From Planctomycetota bacterium (GTDB taxonomy: Bacteria; Planctomycetota; Planctomycetia; Planctomycetales; Planctomycetaceae): a stretch of DNA of 57,094 nt. The stretch is taken from the NCBI GenBank assembly GCA_003388505.1, contig QQVO01000031.1, positions 1 to 57,094 of the forward strand, written 5' to 3'. Of the stretch, positions 15,806 through 25,669 are shown piece by piece. The notes below the pieces were generated by a model. That model had not been told where the DNA came from and did no database searches. It was given only the letters and a program-made list of their open reading frames with translations. The position numbers and the translations under genes are program-made. How positions within the stretch are numbered: the stretch's first letter is position 1; each line of letters opens with the position of its first letter.

Positions 15806-18772
15806 CTACTCGGGTTCGGGGGTGAAGCAGAGGAGTTGGCCGTTTTCCAGGGAGACGTAGACGCGGCCTGTGTGGTCGAGGGTGGCGCCGCCCTTGACGG
15901 CTTGAGCGGGGAGGTCGATTTCCCAGGCGGTTGTGCCGTCGTCGATGTTGATCGCGGCGAGAAATGCGGCGTCCGGCTTGGCGTCGGGATGGCCGGCGAC
16001 CAGCAGACGCTCGCTTGAGACGATGAAGCTTGTGAATCGGCGCTGCTGGTCGTCTTCCCAGACATTGACCGGCTGCGGATCCTTTGGATTACGGCGAATC
16101 CAGCGGGCGGCCTCTTTTTTCGGTCGCGGCGTGCCGTCGGGCAGCGGTTCCTGCAGAGCGAGGTTGCCGAACAGGCTGCCCTCGTAGCTGGCGTCGTGGC
16201 AGAGCGTGCGGCCGTCGCCGCAGGTGTGTTCGAGGGAGAGATACTTGCCGTAGTCGGGATAGTAGGGATAGAACGCCGTGCGGAAGGTCGACGTGACGTC
16301 GTTGCGTGGTTCGTTCAGGCATTCGAGGGATTCGAGGTCGAAGCGTGCGGTTTCCTGAACGCCGCCGGCAAGGAATCGCAGTTCTCCGTCGACGATCTTG
16401 AGATTCCCCTGCAGGCTGATGCCGCTGTTGACGTCTGCGTTCAGCTTTCCGGAGGTTGAATTCTCGGCTTTCAGTTCGCCGGTGACGGCGTCGAGAGCCA
16501 CGACGTAGGTGCCGTCGTAATGTGTGAACCCGGCTGCGGCGTAGACGATGCCGTCTTGAACGACCACACCGCCGGCGACAGGCCAGCGGGAAATCAATCT
16601 GCCGAAGACAGGGATCCTCCGAATCTCCGGAGCGACGCGGTAAGTCCAGAGGAGCCGGCCCGTGGCGGCCTCGAAGGCGTAAACACGGCCGTCGGCTGAC
16701 CCGACGTAGAGACGCCCCTGGGAGATTGCGGGCGGGTAGTAGACTGGTCCCGAGGCGTAGCTTTCCCAGGCGGTTTCGCCGTTGTCGCTGAACGCATGAA
16801 TGACGCCGGTGCGATCCGCGACGAAGACCATTCCGCCCGCGGTGACGGGAGCGGTGGGGAGTTCTCCGGCGACGACGTCGGCGGACCAGGCTGTCTGCAA
16901 CGAAATCGGAATCGCCGTTTCAGTTGTGTCGGAACGGGCGTTGTCCCCGCGATACGTCGGCCGGTCTCCGGGTCGGACTTGGAGTGGTTTCACATCACCG
17001 GCATCACCGAAGCTGACGAGAGCGGTTGTCGGTTCGGCCGGCAGCTCCGCTTGCGGAGCGAGGGCGATGTTGCCGTAGAGGGAGAGTTGGCAGCCGCACA
17101 TCCACGGGCCCCAGTAGAGGTGGCCGTTGGAGATGATGACGCCGTCCTGGCAGGGGGGCCGCATGGGGGCGATGTGCTGGGCGGTGTTGGTTTCGGTGAG
17201 CACGCGGACCGTCCCCCCGTTGGCGCGGAAGAAGATGCTGTCGATGCAACCGGTGGCGCGGGTGCAGGCCCGCCGGGCGGGGAACTCGGCCAGGACGCTG
17301 CCGGTGTGATAGTCGAACTTGTAGCCGGTGGTGTTCTGCGGACCGGCGGCGTAGACGGCGTCTTCTCTCAGCACGAGTTGCAGATTGCCGACCGGGTTGG
17401 TCCAGGCGAGAGCGCCGTTGATCGCGGAGACGACGACCATTTGCCTCCGCTGCGGGCCGGCGAAGAACAGGTACTGGTCGCTGCATTTCATGTAACAGGT
17501 TGTCGCGTAGCCGGTGACATAATGCTGGGCGGCTTCGTTCGGCCCGATGGCCGCGAGGAGATCTTCATCGGTGTTCTTAAACAGCAGTTCGCCGGTCTCG
17601 CGGTCGATGCAGGCCAGGAATTTCTCCGGACAGAAGCAATAGATGTTGTCGGAGTTCATGCAGACGGCCCGCGCGTCGAGGAATTCCTCGTCGCGGTAAT
17701 GCCAGATGACTTCCTTCGACTCCATGTCGATCGCCACGAGCGTGCGGCCATAGCCGAAGGCGGTGCGCGGATCGTTGTAGTCGTGTCCCTTCCACATGCC
17801 CCACGGCCAGTGACCGAGCCCGCGGCGGTTGGAACGCATGGTTTCGACCGAAACCTCCAGGTTGCCGACGAGTCCGTAGAGCACGCCGTTCCGCAAGGCC
17901 ATCCATTTCCAGACCGGGCCGTCGGTGATTTCTTCGGGGACGGTGATCTCGTCGCGAATTCGCCCCGTTTCCGCATCGAAGAGTTTGCACGATTCATGGT
18001 CGCCCATCAGCAATCCGTCGTCGGTGGCGATCATCGTGTTGCGATGGATCATGAAGCCTTCCGGCAGTTGTCTCCGCCAGAGGATCGTGCCGTTGTAGGC
18101 GTTGATGCAGAGCAGCGAATTGAGCCAGGCGTTCTGATTCTCTTTGTGGGCGATGTGCCCCATAACCTTGTAGATCCGCCCGCCGCCGGCGACCGACTGC
18201 TCGGGCATGGGGCTGAACATCGGCTCGGCGAGAAACTGCGTCTGGAACTCGCCGCGCACGTACTGATCGTTTGACTGCGGGTTGTTGTCCGGACCGTGGA
18301 AGGGGTGCGTCCATTCGTCGATGCCTTCGGGAACCGGTTTCACGATGCGGTCGTCGCCGATGAAGGCGGTTCCCAGCGGGCGGAGGATGCGCAGGAGTTC
18401 CGCTTCTGTGACGTCAGCGGCTGCCGATTCCGCCACGAGGACTGCGTCGGCGACGTTGTTGGCGAGATGAATTGAGCCTGGCGGTCCGCCGTCGACAAAA
18501 ATGCGGCGTCCCAGCAGGTGTGCTTCGTCGGCGGCCGCTCGGGCTGCGGCGAGATGATCGGCGTCGGCGGACTGCAGATAGATGTGCAGGCCGGACGTCC
18601 CCGCCAGATCAATGAGCGGTGCGGCTTCGCCTTGCGGCAGGCCGACCACGGCGAGGATGCCGCGCCGCGCACCGATGGCCTCGAAGAGTTCTTCGGTCGG
18701 CAGCGCCGCGTCAGCGGATGCGGACCAGAAGGCCGTTACGAACATCGATGCGATGGACAGTCGGGTCTTCAT
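15806..18772 (-). CDS. Secreted PQQ-like beta-propeller protein
   Basis: A 988-aa protein with a signal peptide (MKTRLSIASMFVTAFWSASADA). The first 140 residues form an unassigned Rossmann-like region. They are followed by EWTHPFHGPDNNPQSNDQYV and a long array of pyrrolo-quinoline-quinone-type propeller blades, such as INAYNGTILWRRQL, FDAETGRIRDEI, IDRETGELLF and ALDAVTGELKAE. Such giant outer-wall-binding-like PQQ proteins are common in planctomycetes and usually lack dehydrogenase cofactor residues. It is probably a periplasmic scaffold or sugar-polymer-related protein. It is monocistronic; the start at 18772 precedes a 640-nt gap. Confidence 0.85.
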   Translation of the reverse strand: MKTRLSIASMFVTAFWSASADAALPTEELFEAIGARRGILAVVGLPQGEAAPLIDLAGTSGLHIYLQSADADHLAAARAAADEAHLLGRRIFVDGGPPGSIHLANNVADAVLVAESAAADVTEAELLRILRPLGTAFIGDDRIVKPVPEGIDEWTHPFHGPDNNPQSNDQYVRGEFQTQFLAEPMFSPMPEQSVAGGGRIYKVMGHIAHKENQNAWLNSLLCINAYNGTILWRRQLPEGFMIHRNTMIATDDGLLMGDHESCKLFDAETGRIRDEITVPEEITDGPVWKWMALRNGVLYGLVGNLEVSVETMRSNRRGLGHWPWGMWKGHDYNDPRTAFGYGRTLVAIDMESKEVIWHYRDEEFLDARAVCMNSDNIYCFCPEKFLACIDRETGELLFKNTDEDLLAAIGPNEAAQHYVTGYATTCYMKCSDQYLFFAGPQRRQMVVVSAINGALAWTNPVGNLQLVLREDAVYAAGPQNTTGYKFDYHTGSVLAEFPARRACTRATGCIDSIFFRANGGTVRVLTETNTAQHIAPMRPPCQDGVIISNGHLYWGPWMCGCQLSLYGNIALAPQAELPAEPTTALVSFGDAGDVKPLQVRPGDRPTYRGDNARSDTTETAIPISLQTAWSADVVAGELPTAPVTAGGMVFVADRTGVIHAFSDNGETAWESYASGPVYYPPAISQGRLYVGSADGRVYAFEAATGRLLWTYRVAPEIRRIPVFGRLISRWPVAGGVVVQDGIVYAAAGFTHYDGTYVVALDAVTGELKAENSTSGKLNADVNSGISLQGNLKIVDGELRFLAGGVQETARFDLESLECLNEPRNDVTSTFRTAFYPYYPDYGKYLSLEHTCGDGRTLCHDASYEGSLFGNLALQEPLPDGTPRPKKEAARWIRRNPKDPQPVNVWEDDQQRRFTSFIVSSERLLVAGHPDAKPDAAFLAAINIDDGTTAWEIDLPAQAVKGGATLDHTGRVYVSLENGQLLCFTPEPE

Positions 18773-19412
18773 GTTCGCCTCTTCAGGTTTCTTCCGGACA
18801 GGTCAGTATCGGAGAGCGATCACCCCGTACCGTACCCGAGCCGGAGCAGAAACTCCACGATTGAGGCGGAGGGGTATGAATGATGCAATCAGATCGGGTT
18901 CGTCGGGTCGAGTCCGCAGAGTCCGTCACCGGGACGCAGAGTGAACTCGAGTGCTGTGCGTTGCTGTTACAACGTGTTGTCAGCGAGTTGCTTAGAGCGA
19001 CGTCGCGATTGCGGATTGCAATCGAAATCGGCTGAAGAGAGAATCGATGCGGCGGGAACGAAAATCGGGCGGGAAGCGAGGTGATCCGTGAACGGCATCG
19101 ATGACAACGCCCCGGTCAATCTGGACTCGAGCAGCGTGACCGAGCTTGGCCGGGAGGCCGCGTGCCAGATGGACGATTGCCGGTCCGGCGATTCGTTGAC
19201 GCCGGAGTTTACGCCACACGGCGCGCGGTGCCGCACGCAGGAGCGGGAACTTCTGTGGTGCGAGTTTCCGCCTGAGTCCGCTGCCGGGACTGCGGCCCGG
19301 CGTTGACGCTCGGGCGGCGTCGGGCGGCTGTGGTGCGAGATTCGTCTACCTCTGCGGGGCGATTGCGCGTAGTATCCGGCGTTTTCACACGGTTCGCCCG
19401 CGCGCCATTGCC
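18773..19412. other. 640-nt gap without a convincing gene
   Basis: Lies between the divergent PQQ-like and DUF1207 genes and should hold both promoters. Short open frames exist on both strands but have no family-like composition or good ribosome site. One perfect 7-bp inverted repeat, CGATTGC-N5-GCAATCG, is at 19006-19024 and could be an operator-like dyad. I see nothing else that can be supported. Confidence 0.5.
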
Positions 19413-20396
19413 ATGCGACGTATTTCGAGTCATCCGTGCTTCGCTGCGATCGGGTCCGGGCTGCTGTGGCTCGTCGTAGCCCCCGGAGCGGTCGCGCAGA
19501 GTTTTTCAGGCGGCGATCCGTTTCTGGCGCAGACGTGGGAGAGCGATTCGGCGACCGCGCAGTTCAGCCCCCATGCACCGTTGCCGGATTCGACGGCCGT
19601 GTTCGCTCCCGGGGCCGCCGCGCCCTGGACGTGGCATTTGCTGCCGGATGATCTGGTCTATCGTTCGTATCTGGGTTCGCCGCACGAACCTCGGCTGACG
19701 AGCGCTATCCTTCACGAATCGGACGCCGGCTGGCTATGGGAACTGGAAGTCGGCACGCGGGTTGGTCTGGTCCGATACGGCACGCCGGACGGCGCGAGGC
19801 CGCCTGAGGGATGGCAGATCGACATCCAGGGAGCGGCGTTTCCTCGATTGAATCTTGAACGGAATTACGATCTGGACGCGATCGATTTCGAAGTGGGCTT
19901 GCCGGTCACCTGGAGAAAGGGGCCGCTGCAGACGAAATTCGAGTTGCGGCACATCAGCTCGCACGTGGGCGATGAATTCCTCGAACGCAATCCAGGCTTC
20001 ATGCGGGCGAATTACGTCCGCGACTCGCTTGTCTTCGGCGTGGGAATGTTTCCGACTCCGGACGTTCGCGTGTACGGCGAAGCCGACTATGCTTTCAATT
20101 ACGACGGCGGAGCGGAGCCGTGGCATTTCCAGTTCGGCGTCGATTACAGTCCGACTCCGGTCGTGGAATGGCTCGGCTGGCACGGGACGCCGTTTGCCGC
20201 CGTGAACGGCGAGTTGCGGGAAGAGGTTGACTTCGGCGGCGGATTCAACGCCGTGGCGGGCTGGCAATTGCGGGGGCCTCAATCGGGCCGGCTGTTCCGT
20301 TTCGGGCTGCAATACTACAACGGGAAGTCGCTGCAGTTTTCGTTCTTCGATCAGCACGAGGAACTGTTCGGAGCGGCGATCTGGTACGACTATTGA
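19413..20396 (+). CDS. DUF1207 outer-membrane-type protein
   Basis: A 327-aa protein with a signal peptide (about 29 residues ending VAPGAVAQS) and the DUF1207 family pattern: LLPDDLVYRSYLGSPHEPRLT near residue 75, then alternating amphipathic strands (FELRHISSHVGDEFLERNPG, DVRVYGEADYAFNYDGGAEP) and a C-terminal aromatic strand ending FGAAIWYDY. The pattern suggests a beta-barrel or barrel-like outer-membrane protein. Function is unknown. It converges with the esterase gene and overlaps its end by 7 nt. Confidence 0.82.
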   Translation: MRRISSHPCFAAIGSGLLWLVVAPGAVAQSFSGGDPFLAQTWESDSATAQFSPHAPLPDSTAVFAPGAAAPWTWHLLPDDLVYRSYLGSPHEPRLTSAILHESDAGWLWELEVGTRVGLVRYGTPDGARPPEGWQIDIQGAAFPRLNLERNYDLDAIDFEVGLPVTWRKGPLQTKFELRHISSHVGDEFLERNPGFMRANYVRDSLVFGVGMFPTPDVRVYGEADYAFNYDGGAEPWHFQFGVDYSPTPVVEWLGWHGTPFAAVNGELREEVDFGGGFNAVAGWQLRGPQSGRLFRFGLQYYNGKSLQFSFFDQHEELFGAAIWYDY

Positions 20397-21325
20397 CCGG
20401 CGACCGTCTGCGGCGCGGTCACGTCGGAGGTCCATCGCTGCGAGAGAAACTGCGCGATCTCACTAATCGCCTCGCGCCCCTCCGGGACGACCGCGGCGTA
20501 GAGGTGCCAGTCGTGCCAGAGTCCGTCGCGCACGTCGCAGGCGACGTCGACACCGGCGTTTCGTGCGGCGTCGGCCAGTCGCGTCGAGTCGTCGAGCAGG
20601 ACTTCGTCTGTCCCGACATGAATGAGCAGCGGCGGGAGGCCGGTGAGATCGGCGTAGAGCGGTGAGATACGAGGGTCGCGAAGGTCGTGGTTTCCCGCGT
20701 ACTGTTTCGCGCAAGCCTGGATGCGATTCGCGGGCAGCATGGGGTCGATTTCGGCGCGAGTTCTTAGCGAATCGCCGGTGCAGGCCAAATCGGTCCAAGG
20801 CGAGAGACAAACGATCGCAGCCGGAAGCGGTCGGCCGGCATCCCGCAGCGTGACGGCGAGCGCCAGCGACAATCCGCCGCCGGCGGAGTCGCCCACGATC
20901 GCCAGGCGATCGGCGGAACAGCCCTGGTCAAGGGTCCATTGATACACCTTCTCAGCGTCTTCCAGCGCCGCAGGGAACGGGTGTTCGGGGGCGAGCCGGT
21001 ATTCCGGAAGGATGACGGTTGCCCCGCTGGCGGCCGCGATGCGAGCGGCGAGTTCGTGGTACAACGTGATCGACCCGAAACAGTATCCGCCGCCGTGCAG
21101 GTAGAGGATTGTTCCGGCCGGTTCTGCCTCCTGCGGCGTGAGTCTCTCAGCCGGCGTCGCGTTGATGTCGATCAAGTCCGTCGAAACCGATCGCGGCGGG
21201 AATCCGTAACGAGCCAGTTTGTCGGTTCCGCGGCGGACTTCCTCAATCGGCGCGTCTGAAGCGAGGAGCCGCTTGACGGAATAGCGGATCCACGTGCGAA
21301 CGAGGCGGCTGCGAAGACTGGGCAT
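20390..21325 (-). CDS. Alpha/beta-hydrolase, hormone-sensitive lipase (HSL) family
   Basis: A 311-aa esterase/lipase-like enzyme. The oxyanion-hole motif is LHGGGYCFGS, the nucleophile elbow is GDSAGGGLSLA, the acid lies in GTDEVLLDDS and the catalytic His in DGLWHDWH. These four in order define the family IV (HSL) carboxylesterases. The start is set at ATG 21325 (MPSLRSRLVRTWIRY); a 47-residue upstream extension is low-complexity and unlike the family. No signal peptide is seen, so it is probably cytoplasmic. Substrates are small acyl esters by family; the natural one is unknown. Confidence 0.87.
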   Translation of the reverse strand: MPSLRSRLVRTWIRYSVKRLLASDAPIEEVRRGTDKLARYGFPPRSVSTDLIDINATPAERLTPQEAEPAGTILYLHGGGYCFGSITLYHELAARIAAASGATVILPEYRLAPEHPFPAALEDAEKVYQWTLDQGCSADRLAIVGDSAGGGLSLALAVTLRDAGRPLPAAIVCLSPWTDLACTGDSLRTRAEIDPMLPANRIQACAKQYAGNHDLRDPRISPLYADLTGLPPLLIHVGTDEVLLDDSTRLADAARNAGVDVACDVRDGLWHDWHLYAAVVPEGREAISEIAQFLSQRWTSDVTAPQTVAGQ

Positions 21326-21461
21326 CGGGAATCGGTTTGGGGGCTTGGATCGGACGGAGCTTGTCGAGAGTAGCCTCGGCGTCGACTGAAGTCTATCGCG
21401 CTGATGCGGTGTGCGGCCGCCGTGAGCAGGGCGGTGGCGAAGCGTATCTCCGACGTCGGTG

Positions 21462-21480
21462 CGCACGCTGGCAGCGTGCG
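21462..21480 (+). repeat. Family C palindrome
   Basis: CGCACGCTGGCAGCGTGCG, an inverted repeat between the divergent esterase and zinc-ribbon genes. An identical core is at 38630, and a variant with CTGCCAG centre is at 53745. Confidence 0.65.
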
Positions 21481-21591
21481 GCTACGAGTGTGCTGCGAGA
21501 TTACGAACGGCGGCTGGATTCGTCTGATCCAAGGTCGCTTCTCTGACGTTTGGTGCTTTAGACTGGACGTCCAAGAAGAAGGAGACGGCCG

Positions 21592-22224
21592 ATGGCTGCA
21601 AGCGAGTCTGCATCGCTCGAGGAACTGAGCTGCAACAACTGCGGGGCGCCGCTCAGGGTTCCGGCGAGCGCCAACTTTGTGACGTGCAACCACTGCCGGA
21701 CGCAACTTGTGATCCGCCGGTCAGCCGAAGTTTCCTATACGGAAGAACTGGCGGAAATGTCACGGAAGACGGACGAGTTGACACAGCAGGTCCGGCATCT
21801 GACCTGGCAGAACGAACTGGCCGCCCTCGACCGCGACTGGGAGCGGGAGAAGGAACGGTACATGGTCAGCGACAAGCACGGCAGAAAGCATGTGCCGAGC
21901 GAATTTGGTGCTGTGATGGGTGGCGTGGTGTTCGTGATCATGGCAGTCGTGATGATGGGAGTCGGATTCTCCCATGGGGGCGGTATTCCGGCATTGTTTG
22001 GTCTGGCTGCGCTGGCCATCGGAGGTTTCGCCGTGGTGCACGGTTTCAGCAAGGCGAAGGATTACCGCGCAGCGCACCGCCGCTACCAACGACACCGCGC
22101 GTCGCTCTCGCCCGAGACGGTCGATATCGGTCGTTTCCAGCCGCAGCGGATCGCCGAGGGAGTCGAGCGGATCCCGACGCCGGAGGAGTACCTGGCTGAG
22201 TTGCAGCAGCGGAGTGTTGAGTGA
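21592..22224 (+). CDS. Zinc-ribbon membrane protein
   Basis: A 210-aa protein. Residues about 14-42 form a two-knuckle zinc ribbon (CNNCGAPLRVP then CNHCRTQLVI). A predicted coiled coil of about 40 residues follows (SRKTDELTQQVRHL). Two membrane helices lie at about 108-125 and 130-148, and a charged C-terminal tail carries a PTPEEYLAEL motif. GGAG-like sequence precedes the ATG at 21592. I do not know a function; zinc-ribbon plus helix proteins of this type are frequent in planctomycetes. It ends where the longer reading of the next gene would begin. Confidence 0.75.
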   Translation: MAASESASLEELSCNNCGAPLRVPASANFVTCNHCRTQLVIRRSAEVSYTEELAEMSRKTDELTQQVRHLTWQNELAALDRDWEREKERYMVSDKHGRKHVPSEFGAVMGGVVFVIMAVVMMGVGFSHGGGIPALFGLAALAIGGFAVVHGFSKAKDYRAAHRRYQRHRASLSPETVDIGRFQPQRIAEGVERIPTPEEYLAELQQRSVE

Positions 22225-22310
22225 GCGATCATGGTTGCCTTGGGGCAGCGGACATCCGAAAATACAAACCCGACCGGCTGACCCCCCCCCGTACCGTCGA
22301 TGCACTGCAC

Positions 22311-22967
22311 ATGGCGACCGTTCTGCAGAATCAGGCTGGGACTTCGGCGCCCAATCGCGTCATCGTCGAAGACGTGACATGGGAGCAGTATGTCACAATT
22401 TCGGACGCCCTGACCCCTCAGCGGGGATTGCGTCTGACATTCGACGGACAGAGGCTTGAGTTCATGACGCTGTCATATCTTCACGAGCGATTGAAACGGC
22501 TGATGGGGCGCCTCATCGAAACGCTGACGCTTGATCTGGAAATCGAAATGCAGAGTGGCGGCAGCACGACGTTTCGCCGCGAGGACGTGGAGCGCGGCCT
22601 CGAACCGGATGAATGCTACTGGATCGCTCACGCCGCCGAGATGGTCGGCGTGACGAAATGGGATCCCGGTCTCCACCCTCCACCGGATCTCGTTGTTGAG
22701 GTGGACGTCGCGTCCAGTTCGCTGAACCGGCAGGAAATCTACGCGCGGTTGCAGGTTCCGGAACTGTGGCGATTCAGCGGGTCGGTTCTTCGCGGCCTGA
22801 AGCTGACGGACGGCGGTGAATACGAGCCGATCGAGAAGAGCCTCGCCTTCCCGTTCCTGACGGTGGCCGATCTCCAGGAATTCCTCGTTGTTGATGAGCC
22901 GGCCACGGAGACGCAGATCGTGCGGCGGTTTCGGGATTGGGTGAGAGAGCAGAAATTTTCCACCTGA
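22311..22967 (+). CDS. Uma2-family PD-(D/E)XK-fold protein
   Basis: A 218-aa member of the Uma2 (DUF820) family, with restriction-endonuclease-like fold. Expected elements appear in order: EQYVTISDALT, RLTFDGQRLEFMT, GLEPDECYWIAHA, then PPDLVVEVDVASSSLNRQEIYARLQVPELWRF carrying the Asp and Glu of the catalytic-type core; the usual Lys position is not clear. Uma2 proteins are hugely amplified in cyanobacteria and planctomycetes; nuclease activity is inferred only. I choose ATG 22311. A reading from GTG 22221 also stays open but passes through nine consecutive C residues. Confidence 0.82.
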   Translation: MATVLQNQAGTSAPNRVIVEDVTWEQYVTISDALTPQRGLRLTFDGQRLEFMTLSYLHERLKRLMGRLIETLTLDLEIEMQSGGSTTFRREDVERGLEPDECYWIAHAAEMVGVTKWDPGLHPPPDLVVEVDVASSSLNRQEIYARLQVPELWRFSGSVLRGLKLTDGGEYEPIEKSLAFPFLTVADLQEFLVVDEPATETQIVRRFRDWVREQKFST

Positions 22968-23050
22968 TACTCCGGTGGCTCGCGTCTCGGTGCAATTTTC
23001 GCGAGACTCCGTTCCTGGACAAACGCTTTGCCTCAAGGATCAGATACGTT

Positions 23051-25399
23051 ATGGCAACTGCGCAGACCTCGACTCCTCCGTCCCCCAAGTACAAGGTCAT
23101 CGGCACGCGCCCGGTGCGGCATGATGGGATCGACAAGGTGACCGGCCGGGCGAGTTACGGGGCTGATGTGCAGCTTTCGGGGACGCTGTCGGGCTGGATT
23201 GTGCGCAGTCCGCATGCCCACGCCCGGATCGTGTCGATCGATACGTCGGCGGCGGAAGCAGTTCCCGGCGTGCGGGCTGTGGTGACGAACGCCGACCTGC
23301 CTGAGGTGACCGACGACATCGAAGACCTGGGGGAAGGCGCGGTCAGCATCTCCGACCTGAATGCCAACGTTCTCGCCAGAAACAAGGCCCTTTACCGCGG
23401 TCACGCGGTGGCCGGGGTGGCGGCTGATACGGTGCACATCGCGGAGGAAGCGGCCGCGTTGATCCGGGTCGAGTACGAGCCGTTGCCGCCGGTGCTCGAC
23501 GTCCGCGAGGCGATGCACGAAGACGCGCCGTTGCTGCACGATGATCTGCTGACGAAGGAATTCGGCGAGACGATCACGCAACAGCCGTCCAACGTCGCGG
23601 CGCGATTCTTCTACGAGCAGGGCGAACTGGAAAAGGCGTTCGACGAGGCGGCGCTCGTGATTGAGCGGGAGTTTCGTACGGCGACGGTGCATCAAGGTTA
23701 CATTGAGCCGCACTCCTCGACGGCGATGTGGAACGCGGACGGTCACCTGACGGTGTGGACCTGTACGCAGGGGTCGTTCGCCGTGCGTCAGCAGCTTTCC
23801 GATCTGCTCGACATTCCGCAGACGTATATCAAGGTGATTCCGACGGAGATCGGCGGCGGGTTCGGGGGGAAGATCAGCGTTTATCTGGAGCCGGTGGCGG
23901 CGTTGCTTTCCAGGAAGACAGGTCGTCCGGTCAAACTGACGATGAGCCGCGCCGACGTGTTTGAAGCGACCGGTCCCACGCCGGCGACCTACATGCGCGT
24001 GAAGCTGGGAGTCGACAAAGAAGGTCGAATCGTCGCCGGGGACGCCTACCTGGCGTATGAAGCGGGGGCGTTCCCCGGATCTCCGATCAATCCGGGGTGC
24101 ATGTGCGTTTTCGCCTGCTACGACATTCCGAATGCGCGGGTGGAAGGCTACGACGTGTGCACGACGAAGCCGCGCACCAATGCCTATCGCGCGCCGGGGT
24201 CGACGAGTGCGGCGTTCGCGACCGAGACGGTGGTCGATGAGATTTGTCGGGAGCTGGAAATCGATCCGATCGAGTTCCGCTTGAATAACGCCGCGCGGGA
24301 AGGGACGCGACGCGTTGACGGTGTCACCTATCCGCGGATCGGCATGTGGGAGACGGTGGATGCGATCAAAGCCAGCGAGCATTGGAACTCGCCGATCAAG
24401 AAAGAACCGCCGCCGGTTCTGCACGCGACGGGGAACGGATCGGCGGCGCGTCTGGCGTACGGCAGAGGGCTGGCCTCTGGATTCTGGTTCAATGCCGGCT
24501 TGAAGTCGTCACTCTCCGCGACGGTGAATGCGGACGGAAAGGTTTCGCTCGTGGAGGGCTCGACCGACATCGGCGGGACGCGGACCAGCATCGCGATGCA
24601 ACTCGCTGAGACGCTCGGCATCCCGGCGGAGGACATTAATCCGCTTGTCGCCGACACCGACAGCGTCGGCTACAACGACGTGACCGGCGGGAGCCGCGTG
24701 ACGCACACAACCGGGATGGCCGCTTACGAGGCCGGCATGATGATCCGGGGACGGATGATCCAGGGGGCCGCAGCGATCTGGAACGTGGACGAGGGCGACC
24801 TGCAATACGAGGAAGGCGGCGTGGCTGGGCCCGAGGGGAAGCGTATGACCTTCGGAGAACTGGCTGCGAAGCTTTCGCAGACCGGCGAACCGCTGAGCGT
24901 TACGGCGACCGTCTCGGCGCCGTCAGCGGGAGGCGCCTTCGGCACGCATCTCGTGGACGTCGCGGTTGACATCGATACCGGCAAGGTCGACGTGCTCCGC
25001 TACACGGCGGCTCAGGATGTGGGAACCGCGATCCACCCGAGTTATGTGGAGGGCCAGATCCAGGGGGGCGTCGCGCAAGGGGTCGGCTGGGCGCTGAACG
25101 AGGAGTACTTCTACGACGAGACCGGCCGGATGCGGAACGCGACGTATCTCGACTACCGCATGCCGACCTGCCTGGACCTGCCGATGATCGATTGCCTGCT
25201 GGTGGAAGTTCCGAATCCGAACCATCCGTACGGCGTTCGCGGCGTGGGGGAGGTTCCGATTGTGCCACCGCCCGCTGCGATTGCCGCCGCGGTGTACGAC
25301 GCAACTGGTGTGCGGCTCTACAGCCTGCCGATGTCTCCGGCGACGGTCGTGAAGAAGCTGACTCAGCAGGGCGGCGCGGCGGCAGGGTCGAGTGAGTGA
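23051..25399 (+). CDS. Xanthine dehydrogenase/CO dehydrogenase-type molybdopterin subunit
   Basis: A 782-aa large subunit of the molybdenum hydroxylase family (XdhB/CoxL-like). Residues about 20-130 are the a/b hammerhead domain. Cofactor-binding motifs follow: GGGFGGKIS, RAPGSTSAAFATE, TDIGGTRTSIAMQ, IQGGVAQGVGWALNEE, and near the C-terminus GVRGVGEVPIVPPPAAIAAA with the conserved catalytic Glu. Such enzymes normally need a 2Fe-2S subunit and often an FAD subunit; neither gene is beside it. The upstream in-frame extension from 22937 overlaps Uma2 and is rejected in favour of ATG 23051. Substrate unknown. Confidence 0.85.
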   Translation: MATAQTSTPPSPKYKVIGTRPVRHDGIDKVTGRASYGADVQLSGTLSGWIVRSPHAHARIVSIDTSAAEAVPGVRAVVTNADLPEVTDDIEDLGEGAVSISDLNANVLARNKALYRGHAVAGVAADTVHIAEEAAALIRVEYEPLPPVLDVREAMHEDAPLLHDDLLTKEFGETITQQPSNVAARFFYEQGELEKAFDEAALVIEREFRTATVHQGYIEPHSSTAMWNADGHLTVWTCTQGSFAVRQQLSDLLDIPQTYIKVIPTEIGGGFGGKISVYLEPVAALLSRKTGRPVKLTMSRADVFEATGPTPATYMRVKLGVDKEGRIVAGDAYLAYEAGAFPGSPINPGCMCVFACYDIPNARVEGYDVCTTKPRTNAYRAPGSTSAAFATETVVDEICRELEIDPIEFRLNNAAREGTRRVDGVTYPRIGMWETVDAIKASEHWNSPIKKEPPPVLHATGNGSAARLAYGRGLASGFWFNAGLKSSLSATVNADGKVSLVEGSTDIGGTRTSIAMQLAETLGIPAEDINPLVADTDSVGYNDVTGGSRVTHTTGMAAYEAGMMIRGRMIQGAAAIWNVDEGDLQYEEGGVAGPEGKRMTFGELAAKLSQTGEPLSVTATVSAPSAGGAFGTHLVDVAVDIDTGKVDVLRYTAAQDVGTAIHPSYVEGQIQGGVAQGVGWALNEEYFYDETGRMRNATYLDYRMPTCLDLPMIDCLLVEVPNPNHPYGVRGVGEVPIVPPPAAIAAAVYDATGVRLYSLPMSPATVVKKLTQQGGAAAGSSE

Positions 25400-25669
25400 A
25401 TCGGGCCGCAGTCGTCGTTCGCGGACAAGCTCTGTGCCGCGAAAGAAAAGAGTGCGTGTGTCGATGACCGATCGAGGTTCGCGCGGGCCCTCGTGCGGAT
25501 GCCGGGGGGCTGGCTGGGAATGTGCCGCGGCATCGATTAGATTCGTGGCTGGCGACTGTGACAGTCACCTGGGGTTGTTCGCTCTTGTTGGGAGCGTGCG
25601 GCTCTTCATTTCCCAGCCGCGCATCGCTCGTGCGGATTCACCTGCGCAGAGAGCAGAGAGTGGATTTCC

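Noticed and set aside
16796-18274. 492-aa plus-strand frame
   Set aside because: Antisense to the PQQ-like propeller protein, which has a signal peptide and repeated blades.
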